Source: Myxococcales bacterium (GTDB lineage: Bacteria; Myxococcota_A; Polyangia; Palsa-1104; JAEUJZ01). From it: 36,378 nt of DNA. The DNA lies in the NCBI GenBank assembly GCA_016794465.1, contig JAEUKA010000057.1, forward strand, positions 1 through 36,378. The letters are read 5' to 3'. A model generated the notes under the pieces. The model made no database searches. It was not told the origin of the DNA and worked only from the letters and a program-made list of their open reading frames with translations. This document shows, piece by piece, positions 25,037-32,651 of this stretch; position 1 is the first letter of the stretch, and every line of letters starts with the position of its first letter. Position numbers and translations under genes: made by a program.

Positions 25037-25558
25037 TTACTTGTCGTCTTCCCAGCTCTTGAGGTCGTCGGGCGTGCCTTCCTTGCCGTCTTTGCCGAAG
25101 CTGTAGAGGTCGATGCCGTCGGTGTCGTGCTCGCCGGGGCACTTCATCACAAACGGGCGACCCCAGCCGTCTTTGGGCTCTTTGGTCAGCACCTTGGTCG
25201 TGACCAGATCCGCGAGCGAGCCGGGACACTGCTCTCCGGTCGCGTCCATCCGCCACTGCAGCACGCCGTCTTTGACCTTGCGCATCATGTTGATGGTTTC
25301 TTTTTTGCGCGCCTTCTCGAGCTGACCGAACGCAGCGACGGCGGCACCACCGAGCATCAGGCTGACAATCGCCAGCGCGATCATGATCTCGGTCAGGGTG
25401 TAGCCGCCTTCGCCCGGACGCAGAGGCGTCGCGCCGCGTCGGTCACGCCGCTTGAGCCGACCCACCTTCACCCACAGCGCCGTCATGGCACGCACGGCCC
25501 GTCGCAGGGACGCATAGGTTCGGTGGTCAGTCAGCGCACTAGAAGTAGGGAGCGTCAT
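25037..25558 (-). CDS. gspG: Type II secretion major pseudopilin GspG
   Basis: The 173-residue product has the prepilin site GEGG before YTLTEIMIALAIVSL with Glu at +5. It also has the GspG calcium-site region near the C-terminus (DLYSFGKDGKEGTPDD). GspG is the main subunit of the pseudopilus piston. The ATG at 25558 has AAGGAG 6 bases upstream, which gives a leader of about 52 residues, far longer than the usual 6-10; an internal ATG at leader residue 25 would shorten it to about 28. The gene order F-G-H is standard. Confidence 0.93.
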   Translation of the reverse strand: MTLPTSSALTDHRTYASLRRAVRAMTALWVKVGRLKRRDRRGATPLRPGEGGYTLTEIMIALAIVSLMLGGAAVAAFGQLEKARKKETINMMRKVKDGVLQWRMDATGEQCPGSLADLVTTKVLTKEPKDGWGRPFVMKCPGEHDTDGIDLYSFGKDGKEGTPDDLKSWEDDK

Positions 25559-25610
25559 CGGAGTCTCCTTCACGCGTGGTGTTGCGGATCGTTTGGAATC
25601 CTGCGGATGT

Positions 25611-26915
25611 TTACTGCACAAAGTCGTTCATCTGCATGATCGGCAGCATGATCGAGGTCACGACGAAGAACACCGCTCCGCCCATGCCCAAGATCATCAG
25701 CGGCGACAACAGCGCCGTCAGCCGCTCTAGCTGCGTCTCGACTTCCAGGTCATAAGCGCCCGAGACATTTTCCAGCATCTGTTCCAGCTGTCCCGAGCGC
25801 TCACCGACGGCAATCATGTGACAGACGATCGCCGGAAACTGGTTGCTGCGCTTGAGCGGCGCGGCAATCGACTCCCCTTCGCGAATCGACTCGCGGGCCT
25901 GCTCAATCACGTTCATCAGCACGGTGTTGCCGAGCACGTTCTTGACGATCTCCATCGCCCGCAGCAGCTGCACCCCCGAGGCCAGCATCGTCGACAGCGT
26001 CTTGGCAAAGCGACTGACCGCAACCTTGCGCTCGAGCCCGCCGAGCACCGGTATCTTGAGCTTGAAGGTGTCCCACGACAGCCGCCCTTTGGGGGTCGCC
26101 AGCCAGCGCCGAAACATCACCGTCCCCGCCACTCCGACGATGAGGAGCAGCCACAGGTAATCGCTCACCAGCGTGCTGACGAAGATCAAGATCTGGGTGT
26201 TGAGCGGCAGCGCCCGTCCGGTATCGGCAAAAATCGCCGTCACTTTCGGCACCACCGTCGTCATCAGCAGCGTCAGAATCCCGACCGCCAAAATGGTCAT
26301 GATGATCGGATACATCAGCGCCGACATCACCTTCGAGCGCAGCTTGTTCTGGGACTCCAGAAAGTCGGCCAGGCGCAGCAGCACCGCCTCGAGGTTCCCA
26401 GCCGTCTCGCCCGCCGTCACCATGTTGACGTACAGCTCGCCGAAGCAGCCCGGGTGACGCGCCAGCGCCGACGACAGCGGCAGACCTTCGTTCACCTGCA
26501 CCTTCACGTCGGACAGCACATGCTTGAGGTTCGCATCCTCAGCCTGCTCGATCAGCGCCGCCAGCGACTCGGACAGCTGCACCCCCGCGCGCAGCAGTGT
26601 CCCGAGCTGCCGCGTCAGCACCGCGACCTCAATGGGCTTGGCCTTGCGCCGGTATTCCGCAAAGGCATCGACGACAAAGCCGAGCTGGAGCGCAATCAGC
26701 AGCCCCGCAAACAGGCCCTTGCCGACGGTATCTAGCTTGGGATCGCTCAGCCGATTCTTCGACTTGCCGCCGCTGACCTGCGCCTCGGTGACATCGGTCA
26801 GCAAGATGCCGTCGCGCCGCAGTGCCTGTCGCAGCGCCCGCGCACTGTCCGCGTCCCGGACCCCGTGGACCTGCTTGCTCTTGGCGTCGTAGCCCTTCCA
26901 GCGAAAAACCGGCAT
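25611..26915 (-). CDS. gspF: Type II secretion inner-membrane platform protein GspF
   Basis: The 434-residue protein starts PVFRWKGYDAKSKQVHG, the usual GspF beginning. It has two cytoplasmic T2SSF helical domains (VLTRQLGTLLRAGVQLSESL; RFAKTLSTMLASGVQLLRAM) and membrane helices near 205-230, 250-270 and the C-terminus (ILGMGGAVFFVVTSIMLPIM). GspF is the polytopic core of the platform. Unusually, a hydrophobic segment (GLFAGLLIALQLGFVVDAF, residues 67-85) lies between the N-terminal region and the first T2SSF domain. The gene ends 52 bp upstream of the gspG start and follows gspE by 3 bp. Confidence 0.93.
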   Translation of the reverse strand: MPVFRWKGYDAKSKQVHGVRDADSARALRQALRRDGILLTDVTEAQVSGGKSKNRLSDPKLDTVGKGLFAGLLIALQLGFVVDAFAEYRRKAKPIEVAVLTRQLGTLLRAGVQLSESLAALIEQAEDANLKHVLSDVKVQVNEGLPLSSALARHPGCFGELYVNMVTAGETAGNLEAVLLRLADFLESQNKLRSKVMSALMYPIIMTILAVGILTLLMTTVVPKVTAIFADTGRALPLNTQILIFVSTLVSDYLWLLLIVGVAGTVMFRRWLATPKGRLSWDTFKLKIPVLGGLERKVAVSRFAKTLSTMLASGVQLLRAMEIVKNVLGNTVLMNVIEQARESIREGESIAAPLKRSNQFPAIVCHMIAVGERSGQLEQMLENVSGAYDLEVETQLERLTALLSPLMILGMGGAVFFVVTSIMLPIMQMNDFVQ

Positions 26916-26918
26916 GTC

Positions 26919-28853
26919 TTATTCCTTGTCCTCTGCGGTCACAAGCATGACCTCTTCGATCGAGGTAATGCCCGCCAAGACCTTGCCCGCCCCGTCGGTG
27001 CGCAGCGTCCGCATTCCGGTTGCCAGCGCCGCCTTTTTCAGCGTCGCCGCATCCGACTTGCGCAGGCTCAGCTCGCGCACCGCGTCGGTGATCAGGAGCA
27101 GCTCATAGATCGCCGATCGACCGGCATAGCCGCGCTGACCACACACCGAGCAGCCCCCTTCGTGTTGCCGATAGAGCATACCCGGCGGCGGCGGCGGCGC
27201 CTTGGTGATATAGGTCGCGATCTTGAACTGCCCCGCATAAAACGCCTCGGGGGGAATGTGCAGCCGCTCCAGCTCGGCCTTGGTCGGACGATACGTCTCG
27301 CGACAGGCAATGCAGAGACGCCGCACCAGCCGCTGCGCCAGCACGCCCATCAGCGACGAAGTGACCAGGAACGGCTCGATTCCCATATCGACCAGACGAG
27401 TCACCGCACCAGCGGCATCGTTGGTGTGAATCGTCGAGAACACCAAGTGACCGGTCAGCGACGCGGTAATCGCCATCGAAGCCGTCTCTTGATCACGAAT
27501 CTCACCGACCATGATCACGTCGGGATCGTGACGCAGAAACGACCGAATCGCCGCCGCAAAGGTCAGCTCGATCTTGGGATTGACCTGGACCTGCGAGATT
27601 CCCTCCAGCTGATACTCGACGGGATCTTCGACGGTGAGGATGTTGATGTCGGGTGTGTTGATCTTTGACAGGCCGGCATACAGCGTCGTCGTCTTGCCCG
27701 AGCCCGTCGGACCCGTCACCAGCAAGATGCCGTGCGGGCGGTTGATCAGCTCCAGCATCGTCTCCAGGTGGTCGGCGCCAAAGCCCAGATCCGCCAGATC
27801 CAGCACCACCGAGCTCTTATCGAGGAGACGAACCGTGATGCGCTCGCCAAACGCCGTCGGAACCGTGGCAACACGCATATCGATGTCTTTGCCGGCAATC
27901 TTGCGTCGAATGCGACCATCTTGTGGCAAGCGCTTTTCGGCAATGTTCAGGCCGGCCATGATCTTGACGCGAGCAACAATCGAGTTAATGAAGGTACGCG
28001 GCGCTTTTTTGTATTCCTCCAGGTTGTTGTCAATGCGATAGCGCACCACCATGTCTTTTTCGCGCGGCTCAAAGTGGATATCTGACGCTTTGACGCGCAC
28101 CGCATGGAAGATCACCGAGTTGACCCAGCGAATGATCGGCGCTTCGTCGCTGACATCAACCAGATCGACATCTTCTTCTGTCTCGGCTTCTTCGGCGGTT
28201 TCCTCGTCTTTTTGCAGGTCGGCGTCAATACCAGCCCGTGAGTAGACCTTATTGATGGCCTCGATGATCTGCGACGCGGGCGCCAAAAAGGGCGATACCT
28301 CGGCACCGACCGCTCGACCGATATCATCCAGGATGTGGACCGCAGTCGGATCGGCAATCGCCGCTTCCACGGTATCATCGTCGGTGTTGCGACGAAGCAG
28401 CAGCACCGAGTGCTGTTTGGCAAAGTTAATCGGGATCCGCTGGACCAGATCTTGGTCAATCGTATCTGGCTTTATCTCTAACAGCACATCCAGCCCAAAC
28501 TGATGGCCGAGCGCCCGCAGCACCTGCTCCTCGGTCACGGCACGTCGTCGCAGCAAGATCTCGCCGAGTCGGGTGCCTTCCGTCTGAGCTCCGCCGGCAC
28601 GACGCAGGTCCTCTTGCTCGGCCAACGCCTCCTTGAGCTGCGCCTCGGCCAGCCCGGCCTGCTTCTGCAGCAGCGACCCCAGCGAGCGCGCCGACACCGG
28701 TCGAACCGGCATGACGGGATGCTGACCGCTGCTCTTGCCGGCTCTGTCTTGCCCCTTTTGCGACGGCAGCACGGAGTGTTGTCCGGAGCTCTTGGCAGTC
28801 CCCGCCGCGCCGAGTGCGCCCCTGCCTTCTGATTTGTCGGCTTTGGCCATCAT
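26919..28853 (-). CDS. gspE: Type II secretion ATPase GspE
   Basis: The 644-residue hexameric ATPase powers pseudopilus assembly. After a low-complexity N-terminus (about 1-50) come GSPII_E_N/MshEN-like helices (RLGEILLRRRAVTEEQVLRA) and a second N-domain, then the motor. The motor has Walker A VTGPTGSGKTTTLYAGL, Asp box DINILTVEDPVEYQ, Walker B DPDVIMVGEIRDQETA and His box GHLVFSTIHTNDA. The zinc-binding CX2C pairs are CIAC and CSVC near the C-terminus. Two ATGs are adjacent (28853 and 28850); GAGGG just upstream gives better spacing to the second, so the true product may be one residue shorter. Confidence 0.96.
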   Translation of the reverse strand: MMAKADKSEGRGALGAAGTAKSSGQHSVLPSQKGQDRAGKSSGQHPVMPVRPVSARSLGSLLQKQAGLAEAQLKEALAEQEDLRRAGGAQTEGTRLGEILLRRRAVTEEQVLRALGHQFGLDVLLEIKPDTIDQDLVQRIPINFAKQHSVLLLRRNTDDDTVEAAIADPTAVHILDDIGRAVGAEVSPFLAPASQIIEAINKVYSRAGIDADLQKDEETAEEAETEEDVDLVDVSDEAPIIRWVNSVIFHAVRVKASDIHFEPREKDMVVRYRIDNNLEEYKKAPRTFINSIVARVKIMAGLNIAEKRLPQDGRIRRKIAGKDIDMRVATVPTAFGERITVRLLDKSSVVLDLADLGFGADHLETMLELINRPHGILLVTGPTGSGKTTTLYAGLSKINTPDINILTVEDPVEYQLEGISQVQVNPKIELTFAAAIRSFLRHDPDVIMVGEIRDQETASMAITASLTGHLVFSTIHTNDAAGAVTRLVDMGIEPFLVTSSLMGVLAQRLVRRLCIACRETYRPTKAELERLHIPPEAFYAGQFKIATYITKAPPPPPGMLYRQHEGGCSVCGQRGYAGRSAIYELLLITDAVRELSLRKSDAATLKKAALATGMRTLRTDGAGKVLAGITSIEEVMLVTAEDKE

Positions 28854-28867
28854 GCCCTCACTTCCCG

Positions 28868-31435
28868 TTAGCCCGGAGGCGCCCCAGGTGGTGGTGCAGG
28901 TCGCGGCGCGGCGGCTGGCTGAGGTGCGGCGGTCGTTGTCGTCGTCGTCGGAACGGAGACATTGCCCGGCGCCTGCGTCGAGCCGCCCAGCGAGCGCGAG
29001 CCCGGCGGTAGCTCGACGGGACCGGAGTCAACCACCTCGCGGTGCAGCGACTGCTCAGCGGTACGCAGCTCGACCAGCTCTCGCTCACTATCGACGGCGG
29101 TACGGTTGATCTCCTCGAGGGCGCCGCGCTTTTTGCTGTAATCGATGACGCCGATCACATCCCGCTCGTCGCTGAACGCCGAGTAGGCTTCGATAAACTC
29201 GCGCCTTTCCCGGGTCTTGCGCTCGAAGATCCGCTGCAGCTCCGACGGATCGTTGATCACATACGGCGTCAGCACGATCAGCAGCATCTGCTTTTGCACT
29301 TCCTTGCTGCGGGTCTTAAACAGGTATCCCAAGATCGGAATGTCGCCGAGGATCGGAATCTTGGTCACCGACTCAGCGACGCGATCCCGCATGATGCCGC
29401 CGAGCACCACCGGCTGCTGATCACGCACCACCGCCGTCGTCTCGAGCGTGCGCTTGTTCGTCGCTGGGCCAAGTCCGTTGAAGTTCTTGTCGGCAATGTC
29501 CGAGATCTCGGTCTTGAGCTCGAGGCGCACCGTCTCACTGGCACTGACATGCGGCGTCACTTCGATCTTCAGCTGCACATCCTGACGCTGCACCGACTGC
29601 ATCGCCGCAAACGCCGCCATTCCGCCCGCCTGACCCGCCATCGGCAGACCGCCGGTAATTGCACTCGGGAACGGCAGGTTCTGTCCGACGGTGATGGTCG
29701 ACTTTTCGTTGTCCGTGGTCAGGATGTTCGGCACCTGCATCACGTTCACGTCGTTGTTGGTCTGCATCGCTTGCAGCAAGATGCCAAACTGCGGCGGCAG
29801 CACCGATCCACTGGTACCGGTCCCTTGCCCGAAGATCGTGCTGCCGGTGATCTGCGGACCGATGAGCCCACCGACGAGTCCCGGCATCGTCAGCAGCGAC
29901 AGTGGATTCAGCGAGTTGAGCGAGCCGCTCTTCAGCCCGCCGAGCACCAAGCCACCAAGACCGGGAATCGCGCCGTGATAGGACAGCCCAAGGTCGCGCG
30001 ACTTCGAGATGCTGACCTCCATCACCATCGCCTCGATGAAGACCTGGCGACGCGGCACATCGAGCCGCCGAATCACATCGCGCAGCGTCAGAAAGTCCTT
30101 GCCCGTCGCCAAGATCACCAGCGAGTTGGTCGCTTTGTCCGGCGTGACCTTGACCTCGTCTTGGAACGCGCCGCTACTGCCCTGCCCGCCTGCGCCCGAC
30201 TGCGGCGGCGGACTGAAGCCTCGCCCGGTTCGACCCCGACTCGCCCCCGACGATACCGAGATACCGAGCCCGCCGAGCACCTGCACCATCTCGTCGGCGT
30301 TGGCGTTCTCCAGCGCGTAGACGTGAATGCGGTCCCCCGTCGAGGTCGAGCCCTGCTGTTCCAGTCGCTTGATCAGCGCAAACACCCGCTGATAGGTCCG
30401 CTCCGCTGACACCAAGATGATCGAGTTGGTGCGGTCATCGGCAAAGATCTGGCTGATCGAGTCATCTCCGCTGCCAATGGTCGACGGAGTCGCCGAGTCC
30501 ATGCCGACACTGCCAACCTGGATCGGTGCGCGTCGCGGCTGCCCCGATCCTGCGGTCTTGCCGACGCCAAAGACCTGCTGCAGCATCTGCAATACCTCGG
30601 TGGCGACGATGTTCTTGAGCCGAACCACCCAGATCTTCTCACCCGCCATCGGCTGATCGAGCGCGCGCACCACTTCTTCCATGCGACGGATGTTCGACGC
30701 CAGATCGGTCACCACCAGCGTGTTGGCCGCCGCATACGGCATGATGTCACCGTCGCGGCCCTTCAGCCGGTTTAACACCTGCACCACCTCCTCCGTGGTG
30801 ATGTACTTGAGCCGCATCAGCCGCGTCACATAGCGCTCTTCGCGCGGCACCACTTCACCGGCGCCGATGACCGGAATCGACGCCTCACGTGCCCGATTCG
30901 ACTCGATGATCTTCAGCACTTTGCCGTCGGGCTGCACGGTCAGGCCCATCGACTCCAGCGACGACAGGAAGATCCGGTAAGCCTCTGCCGCCGTGACCGT
31001 CTCGGGCGCGATGATCGTGACCTTCGACTGCCGGACGTTCTGCGGCAGGATGATCGGTCGACACGAGATCGCCTTGATGAAGCCGACCAAGTCGGTCAGC
31101 TCGGCCTCGGGCTTGAGGTTGAAGTTGACCTTCTTGTTGGGCGGAAAGGCCTTGCACTCCAGAAACTCCGCCGCGCCGGGCAGCGGCAGATCGTCCGCGC
31201 TCATGGCTCCCGGCTTGGCCGGCTGTCCCGTCGGTGGCGCTCCAGCAGGCACCGTGGTCGGAGGCACGGTCGGCGGCGGCGGCAGAGTCCCCGGCGATAC
31301 CGTCCCGAGCGGACTCGTCGGTCGTACCGCTGGCGGCTTGGCTGCAACCTTGTTCTGCGCCGCTGCCGACGCAGACAGGTGTCCGGTCAAGAGAACGGCT
31401 GCTGCACCATATATTATGCGGTTCAAAGTCTTCAT
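28868..31435 (-). CDS. gspD: Type II secretion secretin GspD
   Basis: The 855-residue outer-membrane channel has a signal peptide (IIYGAAAVLLTGHLSASA), a Pro/Thr-rich linker, an N0 domain (VNFNLKPEAELTDLVGFIKA) and N1-N3 repeats (TRLMRLKYITTEEVVQVLNR; VVRLKNIVATEVLQML; IHVYALENANADEMVQVLGG). The secretin core has VPRRQVFIEAMVMEVS, NVMQVPNILTTDNEKSTI and VVLGGIMRDRVAESVTKIPI, followed by LGDIPILGYLF. The C-terminal tail is Pro/Ala/Thr-rich. It starts 6 bp after the gspC stop, directly behind a perfect palindrome that contains the gspC stop codon. Confidence 0.95.
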   Translation of the reverse strand: MKTLNRIIYGAAAVLLTGHLSASAAAQNKVAAKPPAVRPTSPLGTVSPGTLPPPPTVPPTTVPAGAPPTGQPAKPGAMSADDLPLPGAAEFLECKAFPPNKKVNFNLKPEAELTDLVGFIKAISCRPIILPQNVRQSKVTIIAPETVTAAEAYRIFLSSLESMGLTVQPDGKVLKIIESNRAREASIPVIGAGEVVPREERYVTRLMRLKYITTEEVVQVLNRLKGRDGDIMPYAAANTLVVTDLASNIRRMEEVVRALDQPMAGEKIWVVRLKNIVATEVLQMLQQVFGVGKTAGSGQPRRAPIQVGSVGMDSATPSTIGSGDDSISQIFADDRTNSIILVSAERTYQRVFALIKRLEQQGSTSTGDRIHVYALENANADEMVQVLGGLGISVSSGASRGRTGRGFSPPPQSGAGGQGSSGAFQDEVKVTPDKATNSLVILATGKDFLTLRDVIRRLDVPRRQVFIEAMVMEVSISKSRDLGLSYHGAIPGLGGLVLGGLKSGSLNSLNPLSLLTMPGLVGGLIGPQITGSTIFGQGTGTSGSVLPPQFGILLQAMQTNNDVNVMQVPNILTTDNEKSTITVGQNLPFPSAITGGLPMAGQAGGMAAFAAMQSVQRQDVQLKIEVTPHVSASETVRLELKTEISDIADKNFNGLGPATNKRTLETTAVVRDQQPVVLGGIMRDRVAESVTKIPILGDIPILGYLFKTRSKEVQKQMLLIVLTPYVINDPSELQRIFERKTRERREFIEAYSAFSDERDVIGVIDYSKKRGALEEINRTAVDSERELVELRTAEQSLHREVVDSGPVELPPGSRSLGGSTQAPGNVSVPTTTTTTAAPQPAAAPRPAPPPGAPPG

Positions 31436-31450
31436 ATTCGGTCACCGAAT
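31436..31450 (-). promoter_or_regulatory. Perfect palindrome over gspC stop and gspD ribosome-binding site
   Basis: The mRNA-sense sequence ATTCGG-TGA-CCGAAT forms a 6-bp stem whose 3-base loop is exactly the gspC stop codon. It abuts the gspD ATG and includes the only Shine-Dalgarno-like element, GGTGA. If it folds, gspD translation would depend on ribosomes finishing gspC. Confidence 0.4.
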
Positions 31451-32440
31451 CTGGTAATCGAGCGTGATGTTTTCGCCGCGTCGCTCCACCATAACGGTCA
31501 GATGCGAAGCGCTTTTGAGTTTCGTATAGGCTTCTAACGCCTTATCAGGTGTCGACATATCAAGACCGTTAATGGCCTTGATAAGATCCGCATTCTGCAG
31601 CCCTATCTTGGAAAAGATCGAGGCAGTGCGAATGTTGTAAAGCTTAAATCCCGACGGCTTACCGTCTTTGATCCACGGCACAAACCGCGCACTGGTTGCC
31701 AGCGCTGTGGTATTGGCCAGGACCTTATCGATCAAGCTCTTATCGACCTCGCAGTTCGAGCCGGTACAGCGCACGCCCTTTTCGACATCTTTCTCGATGC
31801 CGGTCGGATCGGTCGAGCTGGGCTCGGCGGTCGCAACGGCACTCGGCGGCGGCGGCGGCGGTTCCTTGTCCGAGGTCAGATACTCGATGCGCTTGCCCAC
31901 CACCAGATAGACCCGGCCTTCGATGACCTGCGCGACGATGGCATTGCCCTGCGTCAGCTTGTCACCGCGCCGGAAGATCCCCACCCGCTTGCGGTCGTCG
32001 CCGGTGTCGCGAATCACCGCCATCGACCAGTCCCAGTCCCCCGGCGACACCATCGTCGCGACCAGCTGCAAAGGCAAGCTGCTGCGCTGCGGCGTCTGAT
32101 CGATCGGCCCTTCCTCCTGTGCCTTGTCCGGCGTCAGCGAGATCGGCGCACAAGTGCTGCAAAAGATGTTGCGCCGCAGGATCGGCTCGATGTCCTTGCT
32201 GCGGGTCTTGTCCGCACTGGTCGAAGCGCTGGCTTCCCGTCGCGGGAAAGGCGGACCATCGCCGGACAGCAAGGCTGAGATCGCCGAGTTGGCCGCCGTA
32301 CGCCCGACGAGCGCGGCACAGATGGCGACGACAAGCAAGTTGAGGACCCAGAAGTAGTTCTTGACTAGCACGGCATTTGACTCCGCCTGCGCCACAGCCA
32401 TTGCAAGGCTCGGGCCATCCGCCGCACGCCCAAGACGCAT
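31442..32440 (-). CDS. gspC: Type II secretion protein GspC
   Basis: From ATG 32440 the protein is 332 residues. It has one membrane helix (NYFWVLNLLVVAICAALVG, about 28-46), a NIFCSTC segment, the periplasmic HR domain (KRVGIFRRGDKLTQGNAIVA, IEGRVYLVVGKRIEYL), a Pro-rich linker and a C-terminal PDZ domain (FKLYNIRTASIFSKIGLQNA, DLIKAINGLDM). GspC links the inner-membrane platform to the secretin and helps select substrates. The start is uncertain: 32401 (319 residues) and 32557 (371 residues) are alternatives, none with a strong Shine-Dalgarno. It heads the operon and is divergent from the kinase. Confidence 0.9.
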   Translation of the reverse strand: MRLGRAADGPSLAMAVAQAESNAVLVKNYFWVLNLLVVAICAALVGRTAANSAISALLSGDGPPFPRREASASTSADKTRSKDIEPILRRNIFCSTCAPISLTPDKAQEEGPIDQTPQRSSLPLQLVATMVSPGDWDWSMAVIRDTGDDRKRVGIFRRGDKLTQGNAIVAQVIEGRVYLVVGKRIEYLTSDKEPPPPPPSAVATAEPSSTDPTGIEKDVEKGVRCTGSNCEVDKSLIDKVLANTTALATSARFVPWIKDGKPSGFKLYNIRTASIFSKIGLQNADLIKAINGLDMSTPDKALEAYTKLKSASHLTVMVERRGENITLDYQIR

Positions 32441-32492
32441 CAATCTCGACGAGGACTTAGCTGCCTGGGCACTCCAGCGCCCCCGGTCCAAC

Positions 32493-32550
32493 TGCCAGAT
32501 TGACAAGCAAGTCAGGCGACGCCACGGCTGGTTTTGCCAATTTGACAAGC
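32493..32550. promoter_or_regulatory. Two 16-bp direct repeats 42 bp apart in the gspC/kinase divergent region
   Basis: TGCCAGATTGACAAGC (32493-32508) and TGCCAATTTGACAAGC (32535-32550) match at 14 of 16 positions. Their start-to-start distance is 42 bp, four turns of B-DNA, so they face the same side. Each copy contains two small dyads of the form YTGNCAR spaced 8 bp apart (CTGCCAG/TTGACAA; TTGCCAA/TTGACAA). They lie 53-110 bp upstream of gspC and 102-159 bp upstream of the kinase, a good place for a regulator of both. Each also contains TTGACA on the plus strand, but no matching -10 follows. Confidence 0.5.
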
Positions 32551-32651
32551 GACCCACACACCCGCGCCGCCGCCGCCAGCCAGCCGGTCAGACCATGCAC
32601 CCAAATCGCGCCTGAAACACGATACACTGACGAGATCGCAGGACTTGCTTG

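Noticed and set aside
32542..32570. Kinase promoter using the perfect TTGACA at 32542-32547
   Set aside because: The sequence 16-18 bp downstream is GC-only with no -10 resemblance; the hexamer is better explained as part of the direct repeat.
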